Shown in pieces: positions 1 to 6,902 of a stretch of DNA of 21,229 bases. Made by a program: the position numbers and the translations under genes. Each line of letters opens with the position of its first letter. Positions within the stretch are counted from its first letter, which is position 1. The DNA is from Clostridia bacterium (GTDB taxonomy: Bacteria > Bacillota > Clostridia > Christensenellales > Aristaeellaceae). Below the pieces are notes generated by a model that was not told where the DNA came from, did no database searches, and worked only from the letters and a program-made list of their open reading frames with translations. The stretch lies in contig JAEDKS010000019.1 of assembly GCA_016295665.1 (NCBI GenBank), positions 1 through 21,229 on the forward strand. The letters are read 5' to 3'.

Positions 1-55
1 TCAGGTTCTAGTGAGGGCTAACTTCATGCAGGTTCAAGTCCTGTTTCCCGCACCA
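1..55 (+). tRNA. tRNA-Leu(CAG), 3' part only
   Basis: The window opens inside the anticodon loop: the anticodon CAG is at 2-4 and the 3' half of the anticodon stem (TCTAG) follows. A long variable region precedes the T-arm: stem 28-32 with 40-44 around the loop TTCAAGT at 33-39. The acceptor strand TTCCCGC is at 45-51, the discriminator A at 52, and CCA is encoded at 53-55. The long variable arm and CAG anticodon indicate a leucine tRNA reading CUG. The 5' half lies before the window. Confidence 0.9.
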
Positions 56-60
56 GACGA

Positions 61-107
61 AATCATCCGAATCGGTAGCTCCTTGTGGGCAGCCGGTTCG
101 GATGATT
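61..107. terminator. Hairpin between tRNA-Leu and the ABC operon
   Basis: Bases 61-75 pair with 93-107 as a 15-bp stem with one G-T pair and a 17-nt loop. The stem lies between the tRNA end (55) and the stop of the convergent ABC operon (136), so it could end transcription from both sides. The T-rich tails are weak on each strand (GCTTTCT on plus, TTTCGTCT on minus), so terminator function is inferred from position and stem strength. Confidence 0.6.
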
Positions 108-135
108 GCTTTCTATCGGCAGGAAGCGCCCGCTG

Positions 136-849
136 TCAGCCCGTTTGGATGGGAAGTGACGCCGATGCGCCGCGCTCCCCGGTGCCGCAAGCACTGGCAT
201 GTCCATCCCGCACCATCGTCAGAACGCCCTGATCCATCTCGCAGACCGTATCGCACAGTTCATCCATATCCTGTGCGAAATGGCTGGCAAGGAGGATGGT
301 TTTTCCCTGTGCGCTGAGCGACAGCAGCAGCTCACGGATGCTGCGGACGCCGCTCTTGTCAAGACCGTTCATCGGTTCGTCCAGTATCAGGAGCGCGGGA
401 TCGTCCAGCAGGGCCTGCGCAATACCGAGCCGCTGCCGCATGCCGAGGCTGTACTGGCTGACCGGCTTGCGCAGGGCGGCATCAAGGCCCACCGTTTCAA
501 GCAGGGACATCACGTGCGCTTTGGACGCGCCCTTGCCAAGCCGTGCCAGCCACAGCAGGTTGTGCAGCCCGGTTTCATGGGGGAGAAAGCCCGGCGTTTC
601 AATCAGCATCCCCGTATCCGGCGCAAAGTCGCAGTCCGTGCCGACGGTTTTCCCAAGGACCGTCACCGTTCCGCTGGTGGGGCGCAGGAAACCGCAGATG
701 CACTTCATCAGCACTGTCTTGCCGCTGCCGTTGCGTCCGATGATGCCGTGAATCTTCCTCTGTTCCAGTTCCATGGACACGTCCCGGAGCACCGTTTCGC
801 TGCCGAAGCGTTTGGTGATGTGCTGGACGCTTGCTACAATCTCACGCAT
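136..849 (-). CDS. ABC transporter ATP-binding protein, BcrA/LanF-like
   Basis: This 237-residue protein is a single cytoplasmic nucleotide-binding domain. It shows Walker A GRNGSGKT (38-45), signature SLGMRQR (134-140), Walker B LLILDEP (153-159) and the switch His at 190. The Q-loop position carries Glu (IETPGF, E84) instead of Gln. An E-loop and an SLGM-type signature are known features of the bacitracin/lantibiotic immunity group (BcrA, LanF). It should energise the two membrane proteins encoded just upstream. The start ATG at 849 overlaps the preceding stop by 8 bases (842-849), with AGGAGGGG 6 bases upstream, so translation is probably coupled. It is the last gene of the five-gene operon. 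The Gly/Ala-rich C-terminal tail after about residue 215 has no recognised motif. Substrate is inferred from family only. Confidence 0.9.
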   Translation of the reverse strand: MREIVASVQHITKRFGSETVLRDVSMELEQRKIHGIIGRNGSGKTVLMKCICGFLRPTSGTVTVLGKTVGTDCDFAPDTGMLIETPGFLPHETGLHNLLWLARLGKGASKAHVMSLLETVGLDAALRKPVSQYSLGMRQRLGIAQALLDDPALLILDEPMNGLDKSGVRSIRELLLSLSAQGKTILLASHFAQDMDELCDTVCEMDQGVLTMVRDGHASACGTGERGASASLPIQTG

Positions 850-1747
850 CTGAATCCCCTCCTATGAAATGGAATGAAAACCTGCGCATGGCGATTGCTG
901 ATACGGTCATCAGCAGCAGGGAGGCGCCGCCGAGGATCAGGTAGGAGGTCTGCACCCTCGGCAGCGAATCGTAGCCGAAGGAGTGCATGGGGTAGGTGGC
1001 GTGTTGGAGCGGCGACAGCCAGGCGGATAGCAGGTTGGCATAATACCGCATTTCTGCTGGCAGGTTCAGCCAGGTCATGAAGCGGTCGGGCGTCAGGACA
1101 TATCCCGCAAAGTTGACGGTCAGCGTGGCGATGATGCCGGCCTTGCGGCTTCGCAGCACCGTGAAGGTCAGCTGGAGCATGGACATCAGCAGCACGTACT
1201 GGAACATCAGCAGGAAAATCTGCACTGCGCAGCCATAGGGCGTGGTCAGCTTGACGGTCTTTCGCATGACGGTCAGGGCCACCTCAAAGGACGCCGGCGA
1301 GAAGGAGAGCATGGTCGCGGTTTCCGACCACCGGTTGGCGATGAATACGTTGCAGCCGATGCACATGACCATGCTTGACAGGAGAATCATCAGCGTATAG
1401 CCCAGCGTCAGCATGAGCACGGTGAGAATCTGCCCCAGCAGCCACCGCAGGTGGGTGGTGCGGAAGATCAGGTAGGACGCGGGGGTGTCCAGCCGGGGAA
1501 GGGCGGAGAGCATCAGCATCATCACCAGCGCGGCAAAGAGGATGCTGTCATCATCCGCATAGCACCAGACGAAGGGCTCCAGCAGCTGCACATTGGTCAG
1601 GTAGGTGCGGGAGATCGCCATGGTCTTGTCCGTCAGCAGCCAGCAGAGCAGAAAGCCCAGCAGCAGGCTCATGTGAAAGCGAGGGTTTCTGCGCAGGGAA
1701 TACAGATTCCATCCGGCGCAGACGAAGGCGTCCCGGAGATTACACAC
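842..1747 (-). CDS. ABC transporter permease subunit (ABC-2-like)
   Basis: A 301-residue integral membrane protein with about six hydrophobic segments (for example around residues 27-42, 68-82, 103-125, 175-200, 205-222 and 270-288). It has no catalytic motif, as expected of an ABC-2/LanE-LanG-type membrane subunit. The start is a GTG at 1747 in an 8-base overlap with the upstream stop (1740-1747). The site GGAAGGTG lies 7 bases upstream, which fixes this start rather than the internal Met at residue 26. Its own stop overlaps the ATPase start by 8 bases. Two dissimilar permeases plus one ATPase match the LanFEG arrangement. Assignment rests on topology and operon context, not on a recognised signature. 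Confidence 0.75.
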   Translation of the reverse strand: MCNLRDAFVCAGWNLYSLRRNPRFHMSLLLGFLLCWLLTDKTMAISRTYLTNVQLLEPFVWCYADDDSILFAALVMMLMLSALPRLDTPASYLIFRTTHLRWLLGQILTVLMLTLGYTLMILLSSMVMCIGCNVFIANRWSETATMLSFSPASFEVALTVMRKTVKLTTPYGCAVQIFLLMFQYVLLMSMLQLTFTVLRSRKAGIIATLTVNFAGYVLTPDRFMTWLNLPAEMRYYANLLSAWLSPLQHATYPMHSFGYDSLPRVQTSYLILGGASLLLMTVSAIAMRRFSFHFIGGDSDA

Positions 1748-2480
1748 AGGCGTTCACCTTCCTTTGCAGCGTCCGCGCAAGCCCGCCCGCAAGCACTCCC
1801 AGCACCAGCAGCAGGGGCCAGACCGCGCCGGTGAGCCAGTTTACCGGATTGAGCAGCGCCCTGTCCGGGAAGAAGCGGGTGCCGATCATCACCATGGCGT
1901 AGCAGAGGCACAGCGGCGCAAGGCAGGCAGCGGAGGTGGTTTCCGTCACCAGGGCAAACAGACAGCCAGCGCCCGCCCAGATGCCGCCGCAGAGCGTCCG
2001 GCGCAGCAGCACGGCCCGGACGGGTGCGAAATCCCCTGAGGGGAATAGCTGCCCGGCACGGATCAGCATCATCAGGTGGAACACCAGCAGCAAGCCGATG
2101 GCAGCCGCCATTTGCAGCAGCATCCCGCTGACGAACGTGGACAGCACCTTTCCGGCGATCCAGCCTTTGCGCCCGACACGGAAAACGGCAGGTCGGATGG
2201 CACCGCTTCTGATCTCCTGCAGGGCCTGTGCCGCGAAGGGCAGCGCCGAGAGCGCAGGCAGAATCAACACGCCGAAGTCGCCCTGCAGTCCCTGCGAAAG
2301 CAGCGTTGCGGCGTCGAGCCAGAAGCTGTCTTCATACATTTCCATTTCAGACAGCATGTTTATCAGGTAGTAGGATTGATCACCGATGGACATGTACAGC
2401 GACACAACCGAGGCAAAAAAGGCAACAAGAAACCAACGCCCCGTGATCGCGCGGCGAAAATCGTAGAATATGCACTTCAT
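1740..2480 (-). CDS. ABC transporter permease subunit (ABC-2-like)
   Basis: A 246-residue membrane protein with about six hydrophobic stretches, including WFLVAFFASVVSLYMSI near the N terminus and a final segment near residues 215-235. Start ATG at 2480 is chosen because AAGGAG lies just upstream, overlapping the stop of the preceding gene. The frame is open farther upstream to 2609, but that extension would lie inside the previous gene and has no comparable site. It probably pairs with the next permease and the terminal ATPase to form one exporter or membrane-extracting transporter, as in LanFEG/BcrAB-type immunity systems. The family call is an inference from length, topology and neighbours. 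Confidence 0.75.
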   Translation of the reverse strand: MKCIFYDFRRAITGRWFLVAFFASVVSLYMSIGDQSYYLINMLSEMEMYEDSFWLDAATLLSQGLQGDFGVLILPALSALPFAAQALQEIRSGAIRPAVFRVGRKGWIAGKVLSTFVSGMLLQMAAAIGLLLVFHLMMLIRAGQLFPSGDFAPVRAVLLRRTLCGGIWAGAGCLFALVTETTSAACLAPLCLCYAMVMIGTRFFPDRALLNPVNWLTGAVWPLLLVLGVLAGGLARTLQRKVNACV

Positions 2481-2491
2481 GTTGAGGCTCC

Positions 2492-3577
2492 TTAGTAACC
2501 GTACGTCCGGTCGATCACCGTTCCGTCGATGGCGTTGATTGTCACAAGCGGCTTCATGTAGTGTGAATATACTTCTCCAGAAACAGAATATGTGCCGAAG
2601 AAATCCCATACAGGAATCAACTGATAGCGCGTGGGATCATTCTTCATCTGTACACACATATACCCCAATACGATCCGGTCAATATGCAGAGTGTTATTCT
2701 CACCACGCTCAGTCGATGCGATGGTAAGAGGCGCGATACTGCCGAATACATCCATGATCTGTGCAAAAGGTAGCAGCCTTACATTCTGTGAGATTTTGTT
2801 TCCGATTTGAGCAGGATACTCGTATCGGAATCCGAAAATCCCGTCTTCCCCTACATCCACATAGAGGCGTTCATAAGCCAAGGGAGGCGTATAGGTATCG
2901 TCCAATGCATGCCATTGAATCTGCATGGAAACTGGTGTTACTGGAATTCCATCTATGTCCCGTCGATAGTACACTCGATAACCATATTGGCCCTGAAGGC
3001 GTCCGTTGACATCTGAAAGATTCGGATCAATACTGTCAAACACCATATCAGGCCAGATTGCCAGCACGAAGCTGTCAGCCATTGTCCGCGCATCTTCGGC
3101 TGTGCCGATGTTTTGCGAGAAGCCGCCCTGTTCATCAAGGATCTCGATCCAGTTTGAATGGTGATAATCCTTGCCCAACAGTTTGACAGTGGAGTACGAA
3201 ACAGTCAGATATCTGGACACATTATTTGCTGCGTACAAATTGCAGCCATATACGGTATACGGGCTACCTGCCTCTTCCGTATAGAATACTTCTGCTTTTT
3301 CGGAATCTCCGTGCCACCATTGCTGCTCGCCGAAGTAGAGATTGGCGGCTTTTTCTGTTTCTGCTGGTGTGATCGTGCGTGGAATCACTTCGTAAATATG
3401 GACAGTATCGGTTTCCGGTACGACAACCTGTGCATCCACATATACATGGGTGCGTCCGCTGGCACTTTGATACTCACAGACAGTTACATCAGGTGCACCG
3501 AGCTGCTGCGAGAGCGTCTCCGCCCCAGCACACACCGGCAGCAGCAGCGCAAGCAGCAAAGTAATCATTTTCTTCAT
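2492..3577 (-). CDS. Exported protein, DUF6034-like (paralogue 2)
   Basis: A 361-residue protein with a Sec signal peptide (MKKMITLLLALLLPVCAGA, cleavage near AGA/ET). It is a tandem paralogue of the gene at 3588-4775. Both share the C-terminal pattern LLPFxxIMxxFGxIAPL, then LGYM, PVWDF, TI-A-DGT and a terminal IDR-YGY. I associate this pattern from memory with DUF6034, a clostridial family of unknown function. No enzymatic motif is visible. The Cys in the signal (LPVC) is a poor lipobox, so I do not call a lipoprotein. Start ATG 3577 follows GAGGTGA, which overlaps the previous stop. Base composition is unlike its neighbours: three 60-base samples give 40-43% GC against about 60% in its paralogue. 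It may be an extracytoplasmic sensor or substrate binder for the ABC transporter (inference). Confidence 0.8.
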   Translation of the reverse strand: MKKMITLLLALLLPVCAGAETLSQQLGAPDVTVCEYQSASGRTHVYVDAQVVVPETDTVHIYEVIPRTITPAETEKAANLYFGEQQWWHGDSEKAEVFYTEEAGSPYTVYGCNLYAANNVSRYLTVSYSTVKLLGKDYHHSNWIEILDEQGGFSQNIGTAEDARTMADSFVLAIWPDMVFDSIDPNLSDVNGRLQGQYGYRVYYRRDIDGIPVTPVSMQIQWHALDDTYTPPLAYERLYVDVGEDGIFGFRYEYPAQIGNKISQNVRLLPFAQIMDVFGSIAPLTIASTERGENNTLHIDRIVLGYMCVQMKNDPTRYQLIPVWDFFGTYSVSGEVYSHYMKPLVTINAIDGTVIDRTYGY

Positions 3578-3587
3578 GTTGTTCACC

Positions 3588-4775
3588 TCAATATCCATAG
3601 TTTCGATCAATAATCGTGCCGTCCACAGCATCAATCGTCAGGAGGGAGTTGCAGGGGTAATCATACGTTTCACGCGGCAGAATCTGACTGCCCATAAAGT
3701 CCCACACCGGGCGCAGCTCCCATTGGTTGGGGTTGCCCTTGCACAAAACAGGCATATAGCCCAGACGAATTTCGGTGATGTGCATGCCGTTCTTCGCTGC
3801 GGCTGTGCGGCCCGTATCATTTTCGGTGCCTTGAACAGACAGCGGGGCAATCGCGCCGAAGATGCTCATGATTTCCTCAAAGGGTAGCAGCTCCGTTTCG
3901 GCCTGGAGGATTCCGCCGATTTCATAGGGGTCCCGCCAGAGAAAATTGACAATGCGATCTTCGTGAATGACCAGCGTGATATACTCCTGTCCCGGCGCGG
4001 GAGCCATTTCGACGTCCTCAAACTCCGTCGAGAAGCGACGATACTCCGCATAGGTGATGGGGACAGCGTTGACGCTGCGGGTATAGGTGAAGCTATAGGC
4101 CAGCGTGTGGTATACGTTGGCGTCGCCCTTTTCACCCTCCACCCCATATACTGCCCGCAGCTCATATTCCGGCGCCATCTCCGCCATGAAATGATTGGCC
4201 ATGGCGGTGGCTTCCTCCACCGTCAGCTGCTGCCCTCTGAGCGATTTCCCAAGGGTGTCCGCATGACCAAAGCTGGCAAATGGATAGAAGAACAGGTTCG
4301 TGTCCGGGTCTGTCCATTGGTATTTCAGCACCCGCTCACTGGGCTGACGGGTGAAAAGACCCACGGTGTAGCTGTTGTCCAGGGCTACATAGGCTTGCAA
4401 GGGGCTGGGCAGGCTTACACACCAGCTTCTGCGCTCATACTGATTGTTTGCGCCGTCATGGCTTTCGTCCATCTCATCATAGGGGAGATCCTGCTCCCCG
4501 GGCCAGCGTTCCCACGTCTGATCCGGCTGAAGCAGCTTCGTCAGCCGGATACCCTCCTCCACGGTGAAGTCCCGGACGGTCACGGCATAGGTGGGGATGC
4601 GCTCCACCTCCGGCACATGGACAGTTGCATCTACCGTGATCTTCGTGCGTCCGGTGTTGGAGAAGTATTCCGCCCGGCAGGTTTCCGGCGCGTTGATCTG
4701 CCGGGCGATGGTTTCAGCCTCCGCCCCGCCGGAAAAAAGCAGCAGAACCAGCAGGGATGCAAGAAGTCGTCGCAT
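3588..4775 (-). CDS. Exported protein, DUF6034-like (paralogue 1)
   Basis: First gene of the operon, 395 residues. The signal peptide is MRRLLASLLVLLLFSGGAEA with cleavage AEA/ET. The mature part carries the same C-terminal blocks as the next gene (LLPFEEIMSIFGAIAPL, IRLGYMPV, LRPVWDF, LTIDAVDGTIIDRNYGY). The N-terminal third is also alignable (QINAPE / QLGAPD, then a GRT block and VDATVHVPE / VDAQVVVPE). Start ATG 4775 is preceded by AGGAGGTGA with 5 bases of spacing; a GTG at 4784 in the same frame is part of that ribosome-binding region and is rejected. Promoter and repeat array lie directly upstream. Function unknown; an extracytoplasmic partner of the transporter is the simplest guess. 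Confidence 0.8.
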   Translation of the reverse strand: MRRLLASLLVLLLFSGGAEAETIARQINAPETCRAEYFSNTGRTKITVDATVHVPEVERIPTYAVTVRDFTVEEGIRLTKLLQPDQTWERWPGEQDLPYDEMDESHDGANNQYERRSWCVSLPSPLQAYVALDNSYTVGLFTRQPSERVLKYQWTDPDTNLFFYPFASFGHADTLGKSLRGQQLTVEEATAMANHFMAEMAPEYELRAVYGVEGEKGDANVYHTLAYSFTYTRSVNAVPITYAEYRRFSTEFEDVEMAPAPGQEYITLVIHEDRIVNFLWRDPYEIGGILQAETELLPFEEIMSIFGAIAPLSVQGTENDTGRTAAAKNGMHITEIRLGYMPVLCKGNPNQWELRPVWDFMGSQILPRETYDYPCNSLLTIDAVDGTIIDRNYGY

Positions 4776-4795
4776 TTCGGTCACCTCCTGCGCTG

Positions 4796-4824
4796 ATTCT
4801 ACCGCTTGTGAACGGAGAAGTCCA
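4796..4824 (-). promoter_or_regulatory. Promoter of the DUF6034/ABC operon
   Basis: On the minus strand, -35 TGGACT (4819-4824), a 17-bp spacer and -10 TAGAAT (4796-4801) lie just before the first gene. The -10 matches 5 of 6 bases and the -35 4 of 6. The predicted start is only about 14 bases before the ATG at 4775, so the leader would be little more than the AGGAGGTGA site. The weak -35 with repeats directly upstream suggests an activated promoter (inference). Confidence 0.6.
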
Positions 4825-4827
4825 CAT

Positions 4828-4859
4828 CAAGTTGTAAGCGAGTTGTTTTCAAGTTGTAA
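4828..4859 (-). promoter_or_regulatory. Three 11-bp-spaced direct repeats (operator)
   Basis: Plus-strand CAAGTTGTAA (4828-4837), CGAGTTGTTT (4839-4848) and CAAGTTGTAA (4850-4859) share AGTTGT and start exactly 11 bp apart. On the coding (minus) strand they read TTACAACTTG / AAACAACTCG / TTACAACTTG and end 3 bp upstream of the -35. Tandem half-sites spaced one helical turn apart just upstream of a -35 are typical of PhoB/OmpR-class response regulators; TTACA also resembles Bacillus PhoP boxes. The cognate regulator is not in the window. Confidence 0.65.
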
Positions 4860-4891
4860 ACATTGACCTGTGTCCCGCTTTCCCTGCGGAC

Positions 4892-6553
4892 TTACGTCTC
4901 AGAGAACAGCCGCTTCACCAGCAGATAGCTCAGCTTGGGATTCCGGTACAGATCGACAATGCCCTTGTTGTTCTGCGTCTTGGGCCGGTGCATGGCCCAT
5001 TCCTCCGCCACGCGCACATCCGCAAACTGCCACAGGTACACGCCGGACAGCCGGGGATGGGACAGAAGCGTCGTCAGCTGCTCCTCGATGATGTCGCACT
5101 GGCGCTCCTCGCTCCATTTGGCCCTGCCGAAGGGATCGTGATAGCCCGCGATGCCGCCGGCGCCGACCTCGGTGATCAGGATGGGCTTTCCGGCGGCGCC
5201 GTGCTCCTCCATCCAGTCGATCAGCCGGTTTGCATAGGACTGCACGCCCTCGTCATGGTACCACTTGGGGTAGATGTTCCAGGACACCACATCGACCAGA
5301 TCCATGCAGATGTCGGTGAAGAAGCGGCAGGAGGCGAAGGAGACCGGGCGGGTGGGGTCCAGCTGCCGCAGGTGATTCAGCTGCGCGGCGTAGATGGCGC
5401 GGCCCTCCTCCGTTTCGCTTTCGCACTCGTTCAGCACGCCCCAGATGTAGATGCTGGGGTGATTGACATGCTGGGTGATCATCTCCTCGTTGCAGGCTCC
5501 CTCCTGCAGGGCGAACAGGGGCTTGCGCATGATGGAGATCGGAATCGCCCGGGCATGGTGCTCCTCCCAGACCAGCACGCCCAGCTCGTCGCACAGGTCG
5601 AGGAACCGGGGATCGTTGGGATAATGGCAGGTGCGCACCGAATTGGCACCGGTGTCGAGAATCCGCTGCAGGTCATCCATCATGGCCTCCAGAGGCAGCG
5701 CACAGCCGAACAGACCGTGATCCTCATGCCGATTGAAGCCCTTGAGGTGAACCGGTCTGCCGTTGAGGTGGATGCGCTCACCCACCACCTCAACGGTGCG
5801 GAAGCCCACATGGTCGATCAGGTCATCCTCGCACACGCCGCTTACGGACAGGCGGGCCGTCAGGTCGTACAGGCTCGGCTGCAGGACATCCCATTCCCGC
5901 ACGTCCTGCACGTCAAAGGCCACCTCGGCCTCGCGGTTTTCCCCTGCCGCCAGACTGCCGACGCGGACGCTGGCGGAGCCGCCGGCGGCGCTCACGGCAA
6001 CCTCGACGCTGTCCACGGCCTCCACGGCGCGCAGGAACACCCTGACCACCGCCCTGTAGGCGTGATCGCCCTGCCGGATGCTGTGGAACGCCATGCGGTC
6101 GATGTAGACCCTGCCGACCTGATGCAGCTCCACGGGGCGGTTGATGCCGCCGTAGGTGTAGTAGTCGTTGGGAATATGCAGCGTGGATTCCTCCGTGAAG
6201 CGGTTGTCCACGTTCACGCGCAGGTGATGGGTTCCGGCTGTCACATTTTTCAGCAGGATGTCGAAGCCGGTGAAGGCGTTGTAGTGCTGTCCGACCAGCT
6301 GGTCATCCCAGAAAACATGACCGGTGTGGCTCACCGCGCCCATGCGCAGCAGATAATGCCCCGGGGCGGTGATGTCCACGGTGCGCTCGTAATCCGCTGT
6401 GCCGCGATAGCTTGTCAGGGCCGGGATGCGCTCCCATACCCCGGGCACCATGGCGTGGTAGACCCGGTCGGAACCGTCGTGGGGACGCAGCGTCCACAGG
6501 CCGTCAAGGCTGGTGACCGGACGCTTCGCATGCTCCGCAAATGTACGTCTCAT
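4892..6553 (-). CDS. uidA: Beta-glucuronidase (glycoside hydrolase family 2)
   Basis: A 553-residue GH2 enzyme that should release glucuronic acid from beta-D-glucuronides. The sugar-binding jelly-roll domain covers roughly 1-160, the immunoglobulin-like domain 160-255 and the TIM barrel from about 257. KGFNRHEDHG (271-280) is the GH2 signature. The acid/base is E376 in WGVLNE, and the nucleophile is E462 in ILITEVGAGG. N426-x-Y-x-x-W-Y matches the glucuronidase barrel motif. N528-x-K530 (QNNKGI) is the N-x-K motif that binds the substrate carboxylate, which separates glucuronidases from beta-galactosidases. No signal peptide, so it is cytoplasmic and needs imported substrates. Start ATG 6553 follows AAGGAGGA; an in-frame ATG at 6577 lacks a site. 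The gene stands alone; no glucuronide transporter is visible. Confidence 0.88.
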   Translation of the reverse strand: MRRTFAEHAKRPVTSLDGLWTLRPHDGSDRVYHAMVPGVWERIPALTSYRGTADYERTVDITAPGHYLLRMGAVSHTGHVFWDDQLVGQHYNAFTGFDILLKNVTAGTHHLRVNVDNRFTEESTLHIPNDYYTYGGINRPVELHQVGRVYIDRMAFHSIRQGDHAYRAVVRVFLRAVEAVDSVEVAVSAAGGSASVRVGSLAAGENREAEVAFDVQDVREWDVLQPSLYDLTARLSVSGVCEDDLIDHVGFRTVEVVGERIHLNGRPVHLKGFNRHEDHGLFGCALPLEAMMDDLQRILDTGANSVRTCHYPNDPRFLDLCDELGVLVWEEHHARAIPISIMRKPLFALQEGACNEEMITQHVNHPSIYIWGVLNECESETEEGRAIYAAQLNHLRQLDPTRPVSFASCRFFTDICMDLVDVVSWNIYPKWYHDEGVQSYANRLIDWMEEHGAAGKPILITEVGAGGIAGYHDPFGRAKWSEERQCDIIEEQLTTLLSHPRLSGVYLWQFADVRVAEEWAMHRPKTQNNKGIVDLYRNPKLSYLLVKRLFSET

Positions 6554-6626
6554 CGGGGTGTTCCTCCTTAGGATCATCTGAAATTATCCGGCAGCGCTGC
6601 ACCCTCCTTCGCGTTTGGGGGGCCTG

Positions 6627-6639
6627 TCCATGCCATGGA
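6627..6639. promoter_or_regulatory. Perfect 13-bp palindrome in the glucuronidase leader
   Basis: TCCATG-C-CATGGA is a perfect inverted repeat about 28-40 bp downstream of the glucuronidase -10. It may be a repressor roadblock site, but a palindrome this short can arise by chance. Confidence 0.25.
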
Positions 6640-6666
6640 GGGGGCTGCCGTTGCTACCCTGCGTCT

Positions 6667-6705
6667 ATTGTACCGCATTTTTCCGGTCATGTACAGCGCC
6701 ATGAC
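6667..6705 (-). promoter_or_regulatory. Glucuronidase promoter with overlapping dyad
   Basis: On the minus strand, -35 TGTACA (6690-6695), a 17-bp spacer and -10 TACAAT (6667-6672) precede the gene, giving a leader of about 105 bases. The inverted repeat GTCATG (6686-6691) N8 CATGAC (6700-6705) overlaps the -35, where a repressor would block polymerase. Repression relieved by glucuronides is usual for such genes; here it is an inference. Confidence 0.5.
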
Positions 6706-6812
6706 GGGTCGGATGACGATTTTCCCACGCACGGGCATACATACCCAAACAATCGCCACAAGCCCGGGCCGGATGGCCTGCGGTTTCGGCTGTAAAAAAT
6801 TCCTCGTGCTTG

Positions 6813-6841
6813 TGGACATTACCAGCTACCTGTGGTAAGAT
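6813..6841 (+). promoter_or_regulatory. Promoter of the MBL/NAGPA/Lgt-like/LRR operon
   Basis: -35 TGGACA (6813-6818), a 17-bp spacer and -10 TAAGAT (6836-6841), the latter preceded by TGG as an extended -10. It lies about 60 bp before the ATG at 6903. The rest of the 349-bp divergent gap (6554-6902) holds the glucuronidase promoter and dyads; I see no gene in it. Confidence 0.6.
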
Positions 6842-6902
6842 AAACTGGTCGAACCGGAGAATATCGGGGGATTCCCTGCGAAAAAGGTATGAGGTGCGGG
6901 AT

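Noticed and set aside
1..55. tRNA-Leu 3' end as an integration (att) site
   Set aside because: No second copy of the tRNA end and no integrase or phage gene appears in the window.
4862..4891. Small bulged stem (GTCCCGC / GCGGAC) after the glucuronidase stop as a terminator
   Set aside because: Only six pairs with a bulge and no T-tract on the minus strand.
4988..6571. 527-residue plus-strand open frame opposite the glucuronidase
   Set aside because: Antisense shadow of a GH2 gene with intact catalytic motifs; no ribosome binding site or recognisable domain.
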